Source: Myxococcales bacterium UBA1660 (GTDB lineage: Bacteria; Myxococcota_A; Polyangia; Polyangiales; Houyiibacteriaceae). From it: DNA of 64,000 nt. Each line of letters opens with the position of its first letter. Position 1 is the first letter of the stretch. A model generated the notes under the pieces. It was given only the letters and a program-made list of their open reading frames with translations. It ran no database searches and had not been told where the DNA came from. Both the position numbers and the translations under genes were made by a program. The DNA is taken from assembly GCA_002320815.1 (NCBI GenBank), contig DCLA01000039.1, forward strand, positions 4,540-68,539. Direction: 5' to 3'. This document shows positions 49,963 to 58,580 of the stretch, one piece after another.

Positions 49963-51507
49963 ATGGAGTCGAGCGAAGAACGGGACGAGGTCGCCGAGGA
50001 GACGACCAGCGAGCCGCTGACCGAAGCGGAGGCGGAGGAGGCCATCGCCTTCCTCGAGCGGATCGTGGACGATCGGCGGCGCTTGGCCGCGCTGGACCGG
50101 GCGACCGCGCGGCGGCTGCTCATGGCCGCCGGCCGGGTCTCGCGGCCCACCAAGGGCGAGCAGCGGGAGCTCCAGCGGGCCTATCGGCGCAAGCGTCGCG
50201 ACGCCCGCCGGGCCAAGGACGACGCCCTGCTCTCCCAGACCGGGATCCGCGAGAAGCGGCGCGAGACGGTCTTCGTCACCCCCGACGCCCACGAGCACCG
50301 CGCCGTCGACGACGTGGACTCCTGGCCCAAGCTGGTCGAGCCGCGCTCCTGCTACATCTGCAAGACCGACTTCGACCGGCTGCACAGCTTCTACGACCAG
50401 CTCTGCCCGAGCTGCGCGGTCTTCAACTACGAGAAACGTTTCCAGACCGCCGACCTCCACGGGCGCGTGGCGCTCCTCACCGGGGGCCGGGTGAAGATCG
50501 GTTTCCAGGCCGGGGTCAGCCTGCTCAAGGCCGGCGCGCACCTCATCGTGACCACCCGCTTTCCCCACGACGCCGCCAAGCGCTACGCCGCCGAGCGCGA
50601 CGCCGACAGCTGGGCGGGGCGCCTGGAGATCCACGGCCTCGACCTGCGCCACACGCCCAGCGTGGAAGCCTTCGCGCAGCACATCCTGGCCACCCACGAG
50701 CGGCTGGACTTCATCGTCCACAACGCCTGCCAGACGGTGCGCCGACCGACCGGCTGGTACAGCCACCTGCTGCCCACCGAGCGCGCCGCGGTGAGCTCGC
50801 TGCCGCCGGCCGAGCGCAAGGCGCTCGCCTCCCACGCCCAGCGCCTCGACGGGGCCACTCCCCTCGACGGCGAGCTGGCCCCGGTGGAGCCGCTGGCCTC
50901 GTGGGCCGACGCGCCGGCGTTGAGCCAGCTCGCGCTCCTCGAAGAGGATCTCCTCGCCGGCGAGCAGGTCTTCCCCGAAGGCGCCCTCGACCAGGATCTG
51001 CAGCAGGTGGACCTGCGGGACTCGAACAGCTGGCGCATGCGGCTGGCCGAGGTGCCCACGGTGGAGCTCCTCGAGGTGCTCCTGGTGAACGCCACCGCGC
51101 CCTTCGTGCTCAACGCCCGGCTGCGCTCGCTGATGACCCGCACCGCCAACCGCGACAAGCACATCGTGAACGTGTCGGCGATGGAGGGGCAGTTCTACCG
51201 GACGGCGAAGACCGACGCCCATCCGCACACGAACATGGCCAAGGCGGCGTTGAACATGATGACCCGGACGTCGGCGTCGGACTACGCCGAGGACGGGATC
51301 CACATGAACAGCGTGGACACCGGTTGGGTCACCGACGAAGACCCGGCGGTCATCGCCGAGCGCAAGCGCCGGGTCCACCGCTTCCACCCGCCGCTGGACA
51401 TCGTGGACGGCGCGGCGCGGATCCTCGACCCCATCTTCCACGGGCTCAACACCGGCGAGCACCTCAGCGGGCACTTCCTCAAGGACTACGTCCCCACCCG
51501 CTGGTGA
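49963..51507 (+). CDS. Short-chain dehydrogenase-like protein with N-terminal zinc ribbon
   Basis: The 514-residue protein has an acidic and then basic helical N-terminus (~1-100), a CxxC..CxxC zinc-ribbon-like segment (CYICKTDFDRLHSFYDQLCPSC, broken here by no gap, ~129-150), and an SDR Rossmann domain (~165-514). The SDR part shows ALLTGGRVKIGFQAGVSLL in place of TGxxxGxG, and FIVHNACQ for NNAG. Where SDRs have YxxxK, this protein reads PHTNMAKAALNMM, so the Tyr is replaced by Thr with Lys kept. The activity may be altered or lost. This architecture is mostly known from fungi and plants. Confidence 0.82.
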   Translation: MESSEERDEVAEETTSEPLTEAEAEEAIAFLERIVDDRRRLAALDRATARRLLMAAGRVSRPTKGEQRELQRAYRRKRRDARRAKDDALLSQTGIREKRRETVFVTPDAHEHRAVDDVDSWPKLVEPRSCYICKTDFDRLHSFYDQLCPSCAVFNYEKRFQTADLHGRVALLTGGRVKIGFQAGVSLLKAGAHLIVTTRFPHDAAKRYAAERDADSWAGRLEIHGLDLRHTPSVEAFAQHILATHERLDFIVHNACQTVRRPTGWYSHLLPTERAAVSSLPPAERKALASHAQRLDGATPLDGELAPVEPLASWADAPALSQLALLEEDLLAGEQVFPEGALDQDLQQVDLRDSNSWRMRLAEVPTVELLEVLLVNATAPFVLNARLRSLMTRTANRDKHIVNVSAMEGQFYRTAKTDAHPHTNMAKAALNMMTRTSASDYAEDGIHMNSVDTGWVTDEDPAVIAERKRRVHRFHPPLDIVDGAARILDPIFHGLNTGEHLSGHFLKDYVPTRW

Positions 51508-51540
51508 TCCCGGCGGCGCGGTCGAGTCGCTGGGCTCCAG

Positions 51541-51584
51541 ACGCGTCTCGGCCGCGAAGCCGGAGCTCCGCGGCCGATGCGCGT
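51541..51584. terminator. Long hairpin between the convergent SDR and small secreted protein genes
   Basis: CGGCCGCG (51549-51556) pairs with CGCGGCCG (51569-51576), and the outer ACGCG/CGCGT (51541-51545, 51580-51584) extends the stem across two 3-base bulges. It lies between convergent genes. Also here is a direct repeat GTCAGTCGGG at 51596-51615 that reaches the next stop codon. Confidence 0.5.
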
Positions 51585-51604
51585 GGGACCCGAGTCAGTC
51601 GGGG

Positions 51605-51883
51605 TCAGTCGGGGTCGATGTGGCTCTGCTCGTTGCCCGAGGCGTCGTAGCAGCGGACCGAGCTGGACCGACGGCACTCGCCGCTGTCGCCGCTGATGCT
51701 GCACGAGCCATCGGTCACGTCTTCGCAGACGCTGGTGGCCGCGCGGCGCGCGTCGCCGTCGCTGCCCTCGACGCAGACCTTGATGTCCTTGCCGCGGAAG
51801 GCGAAGCAGCGGGCCTCGGCGAGACCAGGCAGGAGGAAGGTGCTGACGGCCAGGGCCAGCGCCGCGATGTGGTTCTTGTTCAT
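51605..51883 (-). CDS. Small secreted cysteine-rich protein
   Basis: A 92-residue protein with a signal peptide (IAALALAVSTFLLPGLAEA|R). The mature ~68 residues hold six Cys (RCFAFRG, VCVEG, VCEDV, SCSIS, ECRRSSS, RCYDAS), consistent with three disulfides. It is acidic and Ser/Asp-rich. No family is recognised. It lies 25 bases after the PPC-like secreted protein gene on the same strand, so the two may be co-expressed. Confidence 0.75.
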   Translation of the reverse strand: MNKNHIAALALAVSTFLLPGLAEARCFAFRGKDIKVCVEGSDGDARRAATSVCEDVTDGSCSISGDSGECRRSSSVRCYDASGNEQSHIDPD

Positions 51884-51908
51884 GGGACTTTCCTTCTCGG
51901 CGCGGGGC

Positions 51909-52412
51909 TCAGGGGTGACGGCTCTGGAGCTCGGTGATGTAGAGCTTGCCGCGGACGTTGGAGTTCGCCTCGTAGGTGCCGATCCAGATGTCGTACTGGC
52001 CGTTGGGCGGGTTGCGGATGTCGACGGTGGGGTTGGTGCCGCCGTGGGAGTCGTCGTTGCAGTGCCAGTTGCCGGCGGCGTCGTTGATCACGAGCGTCGT
52101 GTCGCCGGTGGAGGTGGCGTAGAAGCGGAGGAAGTTGGCCGCGTCGCTGTAGTTCAGGATGAAGTCGGGCTTGCGGGTGACGAAGCCGGTGCACCCGGCG
52201 CCGAGGCCCATGTTGCTGGCCTGGAGGCTGCCGCCGGCGACCACGCTGACCTCGTGCGGGTCCGGGGTGAAGCCACCGGAGAGGGCCCGGCTGCCGAAGT
52301 TGCTCTCGTTGCCGCCGATTGAGAGACGGCTCTGGGCGACCGAGGTGACGGTGAGGCCGAGGGCGGCGGTGAGCGCGAGGAACCCGATCAAGGGCCGAGA
52401 CTTGAGCTTCAT
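51909..52412 (-). CDS. Secreted protein with a PPC-like beta-sandwich
   Basis: A 167-residue exported protein (signal LIGFLALTAALGLTVTSVAQ|S). The mature part has strands and turns like the bacterial pre-peptidase C-terminal domain: FLRFYATSTGDTTLVINDAAGNWHCNDD and GQYDIWIGTYEANSNVRGKLYITEL. Two Cys (AGCTGF, WHCND) may pair. PPC domains usually accompany secreted proteases, but no catalytic domain is here; it may act as a stand-alone binding domain. The ATG at 52412 is preceded by a weak SD (GAAAGGATTT). Upstream lies a non-coding stretch with a GGGGTACC-GCGG-GGGTACCCC palindrome. Confidence 0.75.
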   Translation of the reverse strand: MKLKSRPLIGFLALTAALGLTVTSVAQSRLSIGGNESNFGSRALSGGFTPDPHEVSVVAGGSLQASNMGLGAGCTGFVTRKPDFILNYSDAANFLRFYATSTGDTTLVINDAAGNWHCNDDSHGGTNPTVDIRNPPNGQYDIWIGTYEANSNVRGKLYITELQSRHP

Positions 52413-52533
52413 GGGGTGCGAAATCCTTTCGGTCGTTTTTGCGCCGACAAAACACTGTCGGTGCGTCATTTCCAACGGACCTGAAAGTAGCGGATCCGCA
52501 GGCGCCCGTGGGGTACCGCGGGGGTACCCCGGT

Positions 52534-52606
52534 GAGCCGATCAACGGATTCCCCTGGGATGACCGAATTAAGTTTTTGGAATGCCCGTCCCTTCATACGG
52601 GACGAA
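52534..52606. promoter_or_regulatory. Inverted repeats in the spacer 52413-52620
   Basis: The 208-base gap between two leftward genes is clearly AT-richer than its surroundings. It contains CGTCCC-TTCATAC-GGGACG (about 52587-52605), just downstream of the MetA-like gene's end, and an AT-rich AATTAAGTTTTTGG stretch between the two. Upstream (about 52514-52534) is the palindromic GGGGTACC/GGTACCCC. They could be a terminator for the outer-membrane gene and an operator for the PPC-like gene. Confidence 0.35.
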
Positions 52607-52620
52607 TTGTCCCCGCGCGG

Positions 52621-53475
52621 TCACGCTCCGCCGAAGCGCGCGCTGAAACCGAGGGCCACTTGGAGGTCGGTTGCACCATCCGTGAGACCATGCTGGACGA
52701 AGAGGTCCACCTGGTAGACCCGCCGGATCACGTAGGTGGCGCCCCAGTCCACCTGGATGACGACGTCCTCGTCGACCCCGAGGGGAACGAGACCGAAGGT
52801 CTCCACGAAGAGGCTCACGCCGCCCAGCGCGGCGGGAGCCCAGCCGACGTTGGCGACGTAGAGGAAGCGCCCGTAGCGGCCGCTGTCGCCCTCGGGGACG
52901 TCGATGCCCAGGTTCACGCCCAGGGAGAAGCTCGCCGGCAGTGACCACGAGAGGGCCACCCGGGAGTCGGGGTTCACCGTGTCGGCGGTGAAGGGATCGC
53001 GGCCGGACGGGAAGTAGACGTCGCTGACCAGGCCCAGCGCCGGGATCGCGCCGACGTTCTCGAGGAGCTGGATCTTGAGCCCGAGCGAGGTGTCGGTGGG
53101 GTTGGCGACGTGGAACCCCGGGGCCGGGTCGGGGTAGAGACCCAAGAGGCTGGAGCCCAGGCGGACCTCGAAGACATCGAGGAGGCCGAAGCGCAGGAGG
53201 GTCGGGAACGAGACCTGATGGACGCTGCCGGGATCGGTGTCGGTGTAGGCCCAGTTGACGCTGGTCTCGAGCTGGAAGGCCCACTGAGGCACCGTCGTCG
53301 GGGCGTTGCCGGCGCCCGGGCGATCGGTCGCGATGGGCCCGGGGTCGCTGGGATCCGTCGGGTCCGGGACGGGATCCTCGACCGGGTCGTCGATGGGATC
53401 CTCGGCGGGGTCCTGGGCCATCGCCGGCGCGGCGAGGAAGAGGGACGCGAAGAGAAGCCACCGAGAAGAACGCAT
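52621..53475 (-). CDS. Outer-membrane MetA-pathway-like beta-barrel protein
   Basis: A 284-residue protein with a signal peptide (RWLLFASLFLAAPAMA|Q), a Pro/Asp-rich linker of DPxxDP repeats (~25-50) and a barrel domain. FQLETSVNWAYTDTD, LRFGLLDVFEVRLGSSLLG, IPALGLVSDVYFPSG and VFVQHGLTDGATDLQVALGFSARF (with slight gaps) recall the phenol MetA-pathway family of outer-membrane proteins, transporter-like. The start at 53475 gives the signal peptide immediately. Its upstream region holds one of three 31-bp repeats, and the phosphopantetheinyl transferase diverges from it. Confidence 0.82.
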   Translation of the reverse strand: MRSSRWLLFASLFLAAPAMAQDPAEDPIDDPVEDPVPDPTDPSDPGPIATDRPGAGNAPTTVPQWAFQLETSVNWAYTDTDPGSVHQVSFPTLLRFGLLDVFEVRLGSSLLGLYPDPAPGFHVANPTDTSLGLKIQLLENVGAIPALGLVSDVYFPSGRDPFTADTVNPDSRVALSWSLPASFSLGVNLGIDVPEGDSGRYGRFLYVANVGWAPAALGGVSLFVETFGLVPLGVDEDVVIQVDWGATYVIRRVYQVDLFVQHGLTDGATDLQVALGFSARFGGA

Positions 53476-53512
53476 GTCGGAGACCTTCGGGCGATCGCCC
53501 CCGGTGACAAGT

Positions 53513-53657
53513 CCAGGGACGATCGTCGTCATTGTCGTCATTTGCTCCGCATCGCGAGGCCCTTGACGTCGGCCGGCGATGCGCCGCGTTGAAATGACGA
53601 CAATGACGACGATCGTCCCCGGGTCGAAATGACGACAATGACGACGATCGTCCCTGG
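53513..53657. repeat. Three copies of a 31-bp element in a divergent promoter region
   Basis: Copies lie at 53513-53543 (inverted), 53592-53622 and 53627-53657 (direct). The unit starts AAATGACGACAATGACGACG and ends ATCGTCCC(C/T)GG; its right half contains the palindrome GACGATCGTC. Copies two and three start exactly 35 bases apart with 4 bases between them. The element is poorer in GC than the surrounding DNA. It appears nowhere else in this window by eye. Confidence 0.9.
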
Positions 53658-53689
53658 GCGTTGGGGGCGGGGGAGGCCATGCTGGGCGG

Positions 53690-54376
53690 GTGGATCGAGT
53701 GGTGTCGCTTTTCGGGCCGCTGCTGCCGGCCGACGTGGTCCTCGAAGAGGGCACGCCGGAGGCCTTCGGCGACGACCTCGCTCAGCTGACGGCGGCCGAG
53801 GCCGCGGCCATGGAGCGCGCCGTCTCGAAGCGGCGGCGGGAGTACACCGCAGGGCGCGTGCTCGCGCGGCGGGCAGCCGGCCGCATGGGCTTGGGGTCGG
53901 TCGAGATCCTGGCCGGTCCCGATCGGGCCCCCCGGTGGCCCCCGGGCGTCGTCGGGAGCATCACCCACACGCGCGGCCACGTCGCGGTCGCTCTCGCGCG
54001 GTCCGACCGGAGGCGCGGCCTGGGGCTCGATGTGGAGCAGGCTGCTGCGCTGAAGCCACGACTCTGGGACGCGATCTGCGCCCCCGAGGACGTCGAGATG
54101 CTCGGCGGGTATCCACCTGCTCTCCGCGGCGAGTTGGCCAAGGTCGTCTTCAGCGCCAAAGAGGCCGCCTACAAGGCGCAGTACGCCGTCACGCAGCAGT
54201 ACCTCGGGTTCGCCGCGATGCACATCGAGCTCTCCCCGACCCCCGAAGGGAACGTGGGCGAGTTCGTCGCCACCTTTCGCCAGACCGCCGGATCCCACTT
54301 CCGGATCGGCGACCGGGTCGTCGGGAGGTGGCGTCGCGTCGGCCCCTTGCTGGCCACCGCCGTCGCACTGGACTGA
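53690..54376 (+). CDS. 4'-Phosphopantetheinyl transferase (EntD/Sfp type)
   Basis: A 228-residue transferase that attaches the phosphopantetheine arm to carrier-domain serines. Motifs: VVGSITHTRGHVAVALAR, LGLDVEQ (GxDxE, Mg site) and VVFSAKEAAYKAQY (WxxKEAxxK equivalent with F). The EntD-like N-terminal region PLLPADVVLEEGTPEAF is also there. The start is GTG at 53690. The NRPS at 25653 in this window needs such an enzyme; whether this one serves it is inferred. Expression probably depends on the repeat array directly upstream, shared with the divergent outer-membrane protein gene. Confidence 0.9.
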   Translation: MDRVVSLFGPLLPADVVLEEGTPEAFGDDLAQLTAAEAAAMERAVSKRRREYTAGRVLARRAAGRMGLGSVEILAGPDRAPRWPPGVVGSITHTRGHVAVALARSDRRRGLGLDVEQAAALKPRLWDAICAPEDVEMLGGYPPALRGELAKVVFSAKEAAYKAQYAVTQQYLGFAAMHIELSPTPEGNVGEFVATFRQTAGSHFRIGDRVVGRWRRVGPLLATAVALD

Positions 54377-54483
54377 TTGCGAACCTCGTTCGCGCTCACC
54401 ATTTGAGGGAGGCCGCGACACCGGGATCGTACCTCTGGGTTCGGAGTCGCGGGAGCAGCGCCGGTTTTTGCCCCGTACCACCT

Positions 54484-54510
54484 TTGATCGCGGACTTTTT
54501 TCGCTAGGGT
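54484..54510 (+). promoter_or_regulatory. Possible promoter of the hybrid histidine kinase gene
   Basis: TTGATC (54484-54489) and TAGGGT (54505-54510) are 15 bases apart, in an AT-rich patch (GACTTTTTTCGC). A start at 54518 would leave almost no leader, so the promoter call is tentative. Confidence 0.3.
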
Positions 54511-54517
54511 CGAAAAG

Positions 54518-57499
54518 GTGGCGGATTGGGACGACACCGTGGGCTTCGGGTGGTCCGAGCGACAGATCCTCGAAGACATCGTGCAGGGCGCGGAGCTCGA
54601 GCACGTGCTCACCGCGGCCATCCGTCTCGTGGAGCGCCAGAGCCCCGAGCTGATGGGCTCGGTCCTTCTCCTCGATTCGCGGACCGGCACCATGCGCTGC
54701 GCCGCCGCGCCGACCCTTCCGGTCACATGGGTCGAGCACATCGATGGCTTCGTCGTCGGCGATGGGATTGGCTCGTGCGGCACCGCCGCGTTCCTGGGCG
54801 AGACCGTGATCGTCACGGACATCGCGACGCACCCGTTCTGGGCCTCCCACCGCGACGCCGCTCTGGCTCACGACCTGCGCGCGTGTTGGTCGTCGCCCAT
54901 CAAGAGTCCGGAGGGCGCGGTCCTGGGGACATTCGCCATCTACTACCGGTCTGCCCGCGGCCCCACGGCGACGGAGCGCGAATGGGTGAGCCGAGCCTCG
55001 GACCTCTGCGCCCTGGCGCTGATGCGTTCCGAGAGTCTCCGTTCACTGCGAGAGTCGAACGATCGCGCCCGGCAGCTCGCGCGGCTCTACGCCGTCTCGA
55101 CGAGCGTGAACGAAGCGATCGCACGCGAGCGCCAGCCCGCGAAACTCTACGAGTTGGCTTGCCGGATCCCGGTGGAGCAGGGGTTCGCTCGATTGGCGTG
55201 GGTCGGCGAGTACGACCGCCGGAGTCGACGGGTCCGCCCGCTGGCTCGTTTCGGGAAGGCGGCTCGCTATGTCGACGACATCGTCGTCGACCTCGGCGAC
55301 GAGATGCACCGCGAGGGCCCTGCCGCCCGAGCCCTGGCGGAAGGCGTCCCCGCGGTCTCCAACGATATCTGCAGCGACCCCGGGTTCGAATCCTGGCGCG
55401 ACCGCGCCCTCGCTCACGGCCTCCGCTCCTGCGCCGCGTTCCCCTTGGAGATCCCCGACCACGCGCCGACCGTCCTGCTCATCTACGGCGGGACGCCGGA
55501 CTTCTTTCAGGGCGAAGAGGTGCGCGTGCTCGCGGCCCTCAGCGAGGACATCGCTTTCGCGCTGCGATCGGCCGCGGCCGAGAAGGAGCGGCAGGCGCTC
55601 CTCGAAGCCCTGAGCCGTCGGGTTCGGGAGCTCTCCTCGGTCCACGGTCTATCCCGGCTCCTGCAAGCCGAGCGTCCGATGGACCGGACCCTCTGGGAAG
55701 AAGCGGTAGAGCTCCTGGCGTCCCCGTGGCGGAACCCGGCCCGCTGCGTCGCTCGGATCACCTGGCACGATATCGAGGTCCGGACGCCGGGGTGGCGCGA
55801 GACCGATTGGCATCTGGCCGAAGTCTTCGGAGTCCCCGGGAAGGAGGGCTGCATCGAGGTCGGCTACGTCGGCCACACGCGGCTCGACGGAGATCCGTTC
55901 ACCCGGGAAGACCGAGAGCTGGTCCACTCCTTCGCGGACATCCTGACGTCCCATCTCTCCCGGGTGTATGCGGAGGACGCCAAACGCCAGAACGAGCGAC
56001 TCCTACAGATCGCTGGCCAGGCAGCCAAGTTGGGCGCGTGGGTCCTGGACCTGAGCACGGGCCGCTTTCAGTACTCCACGGAGGCGCTGGCGCTGTGCGG
56101 GTTCGCCCCCGATGCGGAGCCGACCCTCGAGGACAGCATGGTCCGCTTCCACCCGGACGATCGGGAAACACTCCGGGAGGCGGTCGATCGCTGCGCACGA
56201 GAGGGAGTCCCCTACGAGGTCGAGCTCGAGCGGCTCTCCGACGGTGATGCACCACCGGTCTGGATTCGTGCGCTCGGCCGCCCCGAACGGGACGCCCATG
56301 GAACGATCGTGCGGGTCCAAGGAGCGGTCCAGGACGTGACCGAGCGCCGCAAGTTGGAGGACCAGCTCCGCCAGTCTCAGAAGATGGAGGCGATCGGCAA
56401 GCTCGCCGGCGGTGTTGCCCACGACTTCAACAACCTGCTGACCGTTATCGTGAGCTACACGCGGCTGGCCTTGGACGAAGTCCCCGTGAGCGAACCCCTG
56501 CACGCGGACCTGCAGGAGATCGACGCCGCGGGTCAGCGGGCCACCGAACTCACCAAGCAGCTCTTGGCCTTCAGCCGCCGACAAGTCCTGGAGCCCCGGG
56601 TGGTGAACGTCAGCGACGTGGTCGACGGTCTGCGCAAGATGATGGGCCGAATCGTCGGAGGCGACATCAAACTCGACTGTCTCACCAGCGAGGTGGGCCA
56701 AGTGTTCGCCGACCCGGTTCAGCTCGAGCAGATCGTGCTCAACCTCCTGGTCAATGCTCGAGACGCGATGCCCCAGGGCGGAACGGTGACCCTCGAGACG
56801 AAGAACCTGGACCTCAGCAAGAAGCGTCCGACGGTGATGCACGACATGCCGGCCGGGCGGTACGTCATGCTGTCCGTGGCCGACGATGGCGTCGGAATGA
56901 CTCCCGCCACCCGGGACCAGATCTTCGAACCCTTCTTCACCACGAAGGGGCCCCGGGAGGGCACCGGACTCGGGCTCTCCACCGTGTGGGGCATCGTCAC
57001 TCAGAGCGAGGGGTACATCGCCGTCGAGTCGGAGCCTGACGTGGGGACGACCTTCCGCATCTACTTCCCTCGCGTGGACACCATGCCCACGCCCGCCGCG
57101 TCCTCGTCGGCTCCGCCGGCGCGATTGGGTGGGGCGGAGACGATCCTCTTGGTCGAAGACGACGAGCAGGTCCGCAATGTCCTGTCGATCGTCCTTCAGC
57201 GCGCGGGATATCAGGTCCTGGCCACGGAGAATGCGGGCGAAGCATTCTTGGTCTGCGAGAGCCACGAGGGGGCCATCGACCTCCTGGTGACCGACCTGGT
57301 CATGCCCCGGATGAACGGCCGAGAGCTCGCGGCTCGCCTGCGGAAGCTGCGTCCCGACCTTCGGGTTCTCCTGGTCTCCGGGCTCCCCGACGCGGCCCTG
57401 GAGGACGACGATGCGGCGATGGACTTCCTGGCGAAGCCGCTCGTGCCCACGAAACTCTTGCGCAAGCTCCGCGAGCTGCTCGACGCGGAGACGAACTGA
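54518..57499 (+). CDS. Hybrid sensor histidine kinase, GAF-GAF-PAS-HisKA-HATPase-REC
   Basis: The 993-residue soluble sensor has two GAF domains (about 20-170 and 190-345), a third GAF-like segment (~355-490), a PAS domain (~495-615; LGAWVLDLSTGRFQYSTEALALCGF, DVTERRKLE), a HisKA with GVAHDFNNLL (His ~633), a HATPase (NARDAMPQGG, DDGVGM, GTGLGLSTVWGI) and a receiver (LLVEDDEQVRNVL, phospho-Asp ~925 in LLVTDLVMPRMNG, Lys in DFLAKP). No membrane helix, so it senses in the cytoplasm. The HDFNN type is common in FixL-like and NtrB-like hybrids. The start is GTG at 54518. No partner regulator is adjacent; the REC domain may pass phosphate elsewhere. Confidence 0.93.
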   Translation: MADWDDTVGFGWSERQILEDIVQGAELEHVLTAAIRLVERQSPELMGSVLLLDSRTGTMRCAAAPTLPVTWVEHIDGFVVGDGIGSCGTAAFLGETVIVTDIATHPFWASHRDAALAHDLRACWSSPIKSPEGAVLGTFAIYYRSARGPTATEREWVSRASDLCALALMRSESLRSLRESNDRARQLARLYAVSTSVNEAIARERQPAKLYELACRIPVEQGFARLAWVGEYDRRSRRVRPLARFGKAARYVDDIVVDLGDEMHREGPAARALAEGVPAVSNDICSDPGFESWRDRALAHGLRSCAAFPLEIPDHAPTVLLIYGGTPDFFQGEEVRVLAALSEDIAFALRSAAAEKERQALLEALSRRVRELSSVHGLSRLLQAERPMDRTLWEEAVELLASPWRNPARCVARITWHDIEVRTPGWRETDWHLAEVFGVPGKEGCIEVGYVGHTRLDGDPFTREDRELVHSFADILTSHLSRVYAEDAKRQNERLLQIAGQAAKLGAWVLDLSTGRFQYSTEALALCGFAPDAEPTLEDSMVRFHPDDRETLREAVDRCAREGVPYEVELERLSDGDAPPVWIRALGRPERDAHGTIVRVQGAVQDVTERRKLEDQLRQSQKMEAIGKLAGGVAHDFNNLLTVIVSYTRLALDEVPVSEPLHADLQEIDAAGQRATELTKQLLAFSRRQVLEPRVVNVSDVVDGLRKMMGRIVGGDIKLDCLTSEVGQVFADPVQLEQIVLNLLVNARDAMPQGGTVTLETKNLDLSKKRPTVMHDMPAGRYVMLSVADDGVGMTPATRDQIFEPFFTTKGPREGTGLGLSTVWGIVTQSEGYIAVESEPDVGTTFRIYFPRVDTMPTPAASSSAPPARLGGAETILLVEDDEQVRNVLSIVLQRAGYQVLATENAGEAFLVCESHEGAIDLLVTDLVMPRMNGRELAARLRKLRPDLRVLLVSGLPDAALEDDDAAMDFLAKPLVPTKLLRKLRELLDAETN

Positions 57500-57502
57500 G
57501 CC

Positions 57503-58507
57503 TCAGGGCCGCTCTTCGCGACCGTCGGCGTGGATGGCGAAGCGCCCTTCCCCGCGTGCGTGCGCGGGACCGTCGTGGTCCCAGGGCCAGCCGCCGAAGC
57601 CGGTGCGCTGGTAGTCCATGAAGGCCTGCTGCAGCTCCGCGCGGGTGTTCATCACGAAGGGCCCATGGTGCGCCACCGGCTCGGCGATGGGCCGGCCCTG
57701 GAGCAGGAGGAGCTCCACCTCGTCGTCGCCCCCGTTGCGCAGCGGGATGGCCCGGATGGGATCCACCTCGAGGGCGCAGTGCCGATCGGCCCGCTGGTCG
57801 CCGATGTCCACCTGCGCGCCCCGGAAGAAGTACAGAGTGCGCTCGCTGCCCTCCCGGGCCGGCGGCACCTCCCAAGTCGCGCCGGGCTGCAGCGTGATCG
57901 CCGCCACGCAGACGTCGCTCTCCGGCCGCGAGGCCCAGGAGCCGGGCGGCGGCGCCGGCGGCGTGTCGAAGCCGTCGAGGAGCCCCGCGTAGAGGACCAC
58001 CTCGGCGCCGGCGTCCTTCACCCGCGGGATCTGCGGCTGCCACATCATGGTGAAGAAGGGGTCCACCATCTTCGAGTCGGCGGGGAGGTTCAGCCAGATC
58101 TGGAAGAGCTCCACCGTGTTCGGCTTCTCGCGCTCGACCAGCGGGAACATCTCCGAGTGCACCACGCCGCTGCCGGCGGTCATCCACTGGAGGTCGCCGT
58201 GCCCGAAGCGGGCGGTCGCGCCCAGGGAGTCCGAGTGATCGATGTAGCCCTGGCGCGCGATGGTGATGGTCTCGAAGCCCCGGTGCGGATGCCGCGGGAA
58301 CCCCGGGATCACGTCGCCGTGGTACATGCGCCAGCCGTCCTTGCCCTCGAAGTCCATGCCGATGCGACGCCCGGCCAGCGATGCCTCGGGACCCATCTGC
58401 TCGTTGCCCGCCGGATAGAAGTCCAGGTGGTGCACGCAGAAGAGGAAGGGATCCTTGGTGACCCAAGGGAACCCCAGGGGCCGGGCGGCGCGGACGATGT
58501 CACTCAT
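57503..58507 (-). CDS. Pirin-family protein
   Basis: A 334-residue bicupin pirin. The metal site of the N-terminal cupin is visible in PHRGFETITIARQGYIDHSDS, FGHGDLQWMTAGSGVVHSEMF (His and Glu ligands). The C-terminal domain carries ERTLYFFRGAQVDIGD and HGPFVMNTRAELQQAFMDYQ. Bacterial pirins can act as quercetinase or redox-sensing regulators; which applies is unknown. The ATG at 58507 follows an SD-like GGGGAGGC. It converges with the histidine kinase (3 bases apart), and the SDR gene lies 73 bases upstream on the same strand. Confidence 0.9.
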   Translation of the reverse strand: MSDIVRAARPLGFPWVTKDPFLFCVHHLDFYPAGNEQMGPEASLAGRRIGMDFEGKDGWRMYHGDVIPGFPRHPHRGFETITIARQGYIDHSDSLGATARFGHGDLQWMTAGSGVVHSEMFPLVEREKPNTVELFQIWLNLPADSKMVDPFFTMMWQPQIPRVKDAGAEVVLYAGLLDGFDTPPAPPPGSWASRPESDVCVAAITLQPGATWEVPPAREGSERTLYFFRGAQVDIGDQRADRHCALEVDPIRAIPLRNGGDDEVELLLLQGRPIAEPVAHHGPFVMNTRAELQQAFMDYQRTGFGGWPWDHDGPAHARGEGRFAIHADGREERP

Positions 58508-58580
58508 GGCCTCCCCATATGCGTCGGCGATCGACGGCCGCAAAGCGCTGGGCGGAGAGTTGCGAAAATGCGGCGCGGTC

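Noticed and set aside
53513..53657. A short CRISPR array
   Set aside because: Only three copies, one inverted, with a 4-base gap between two of them; no spacers and no cas genes.
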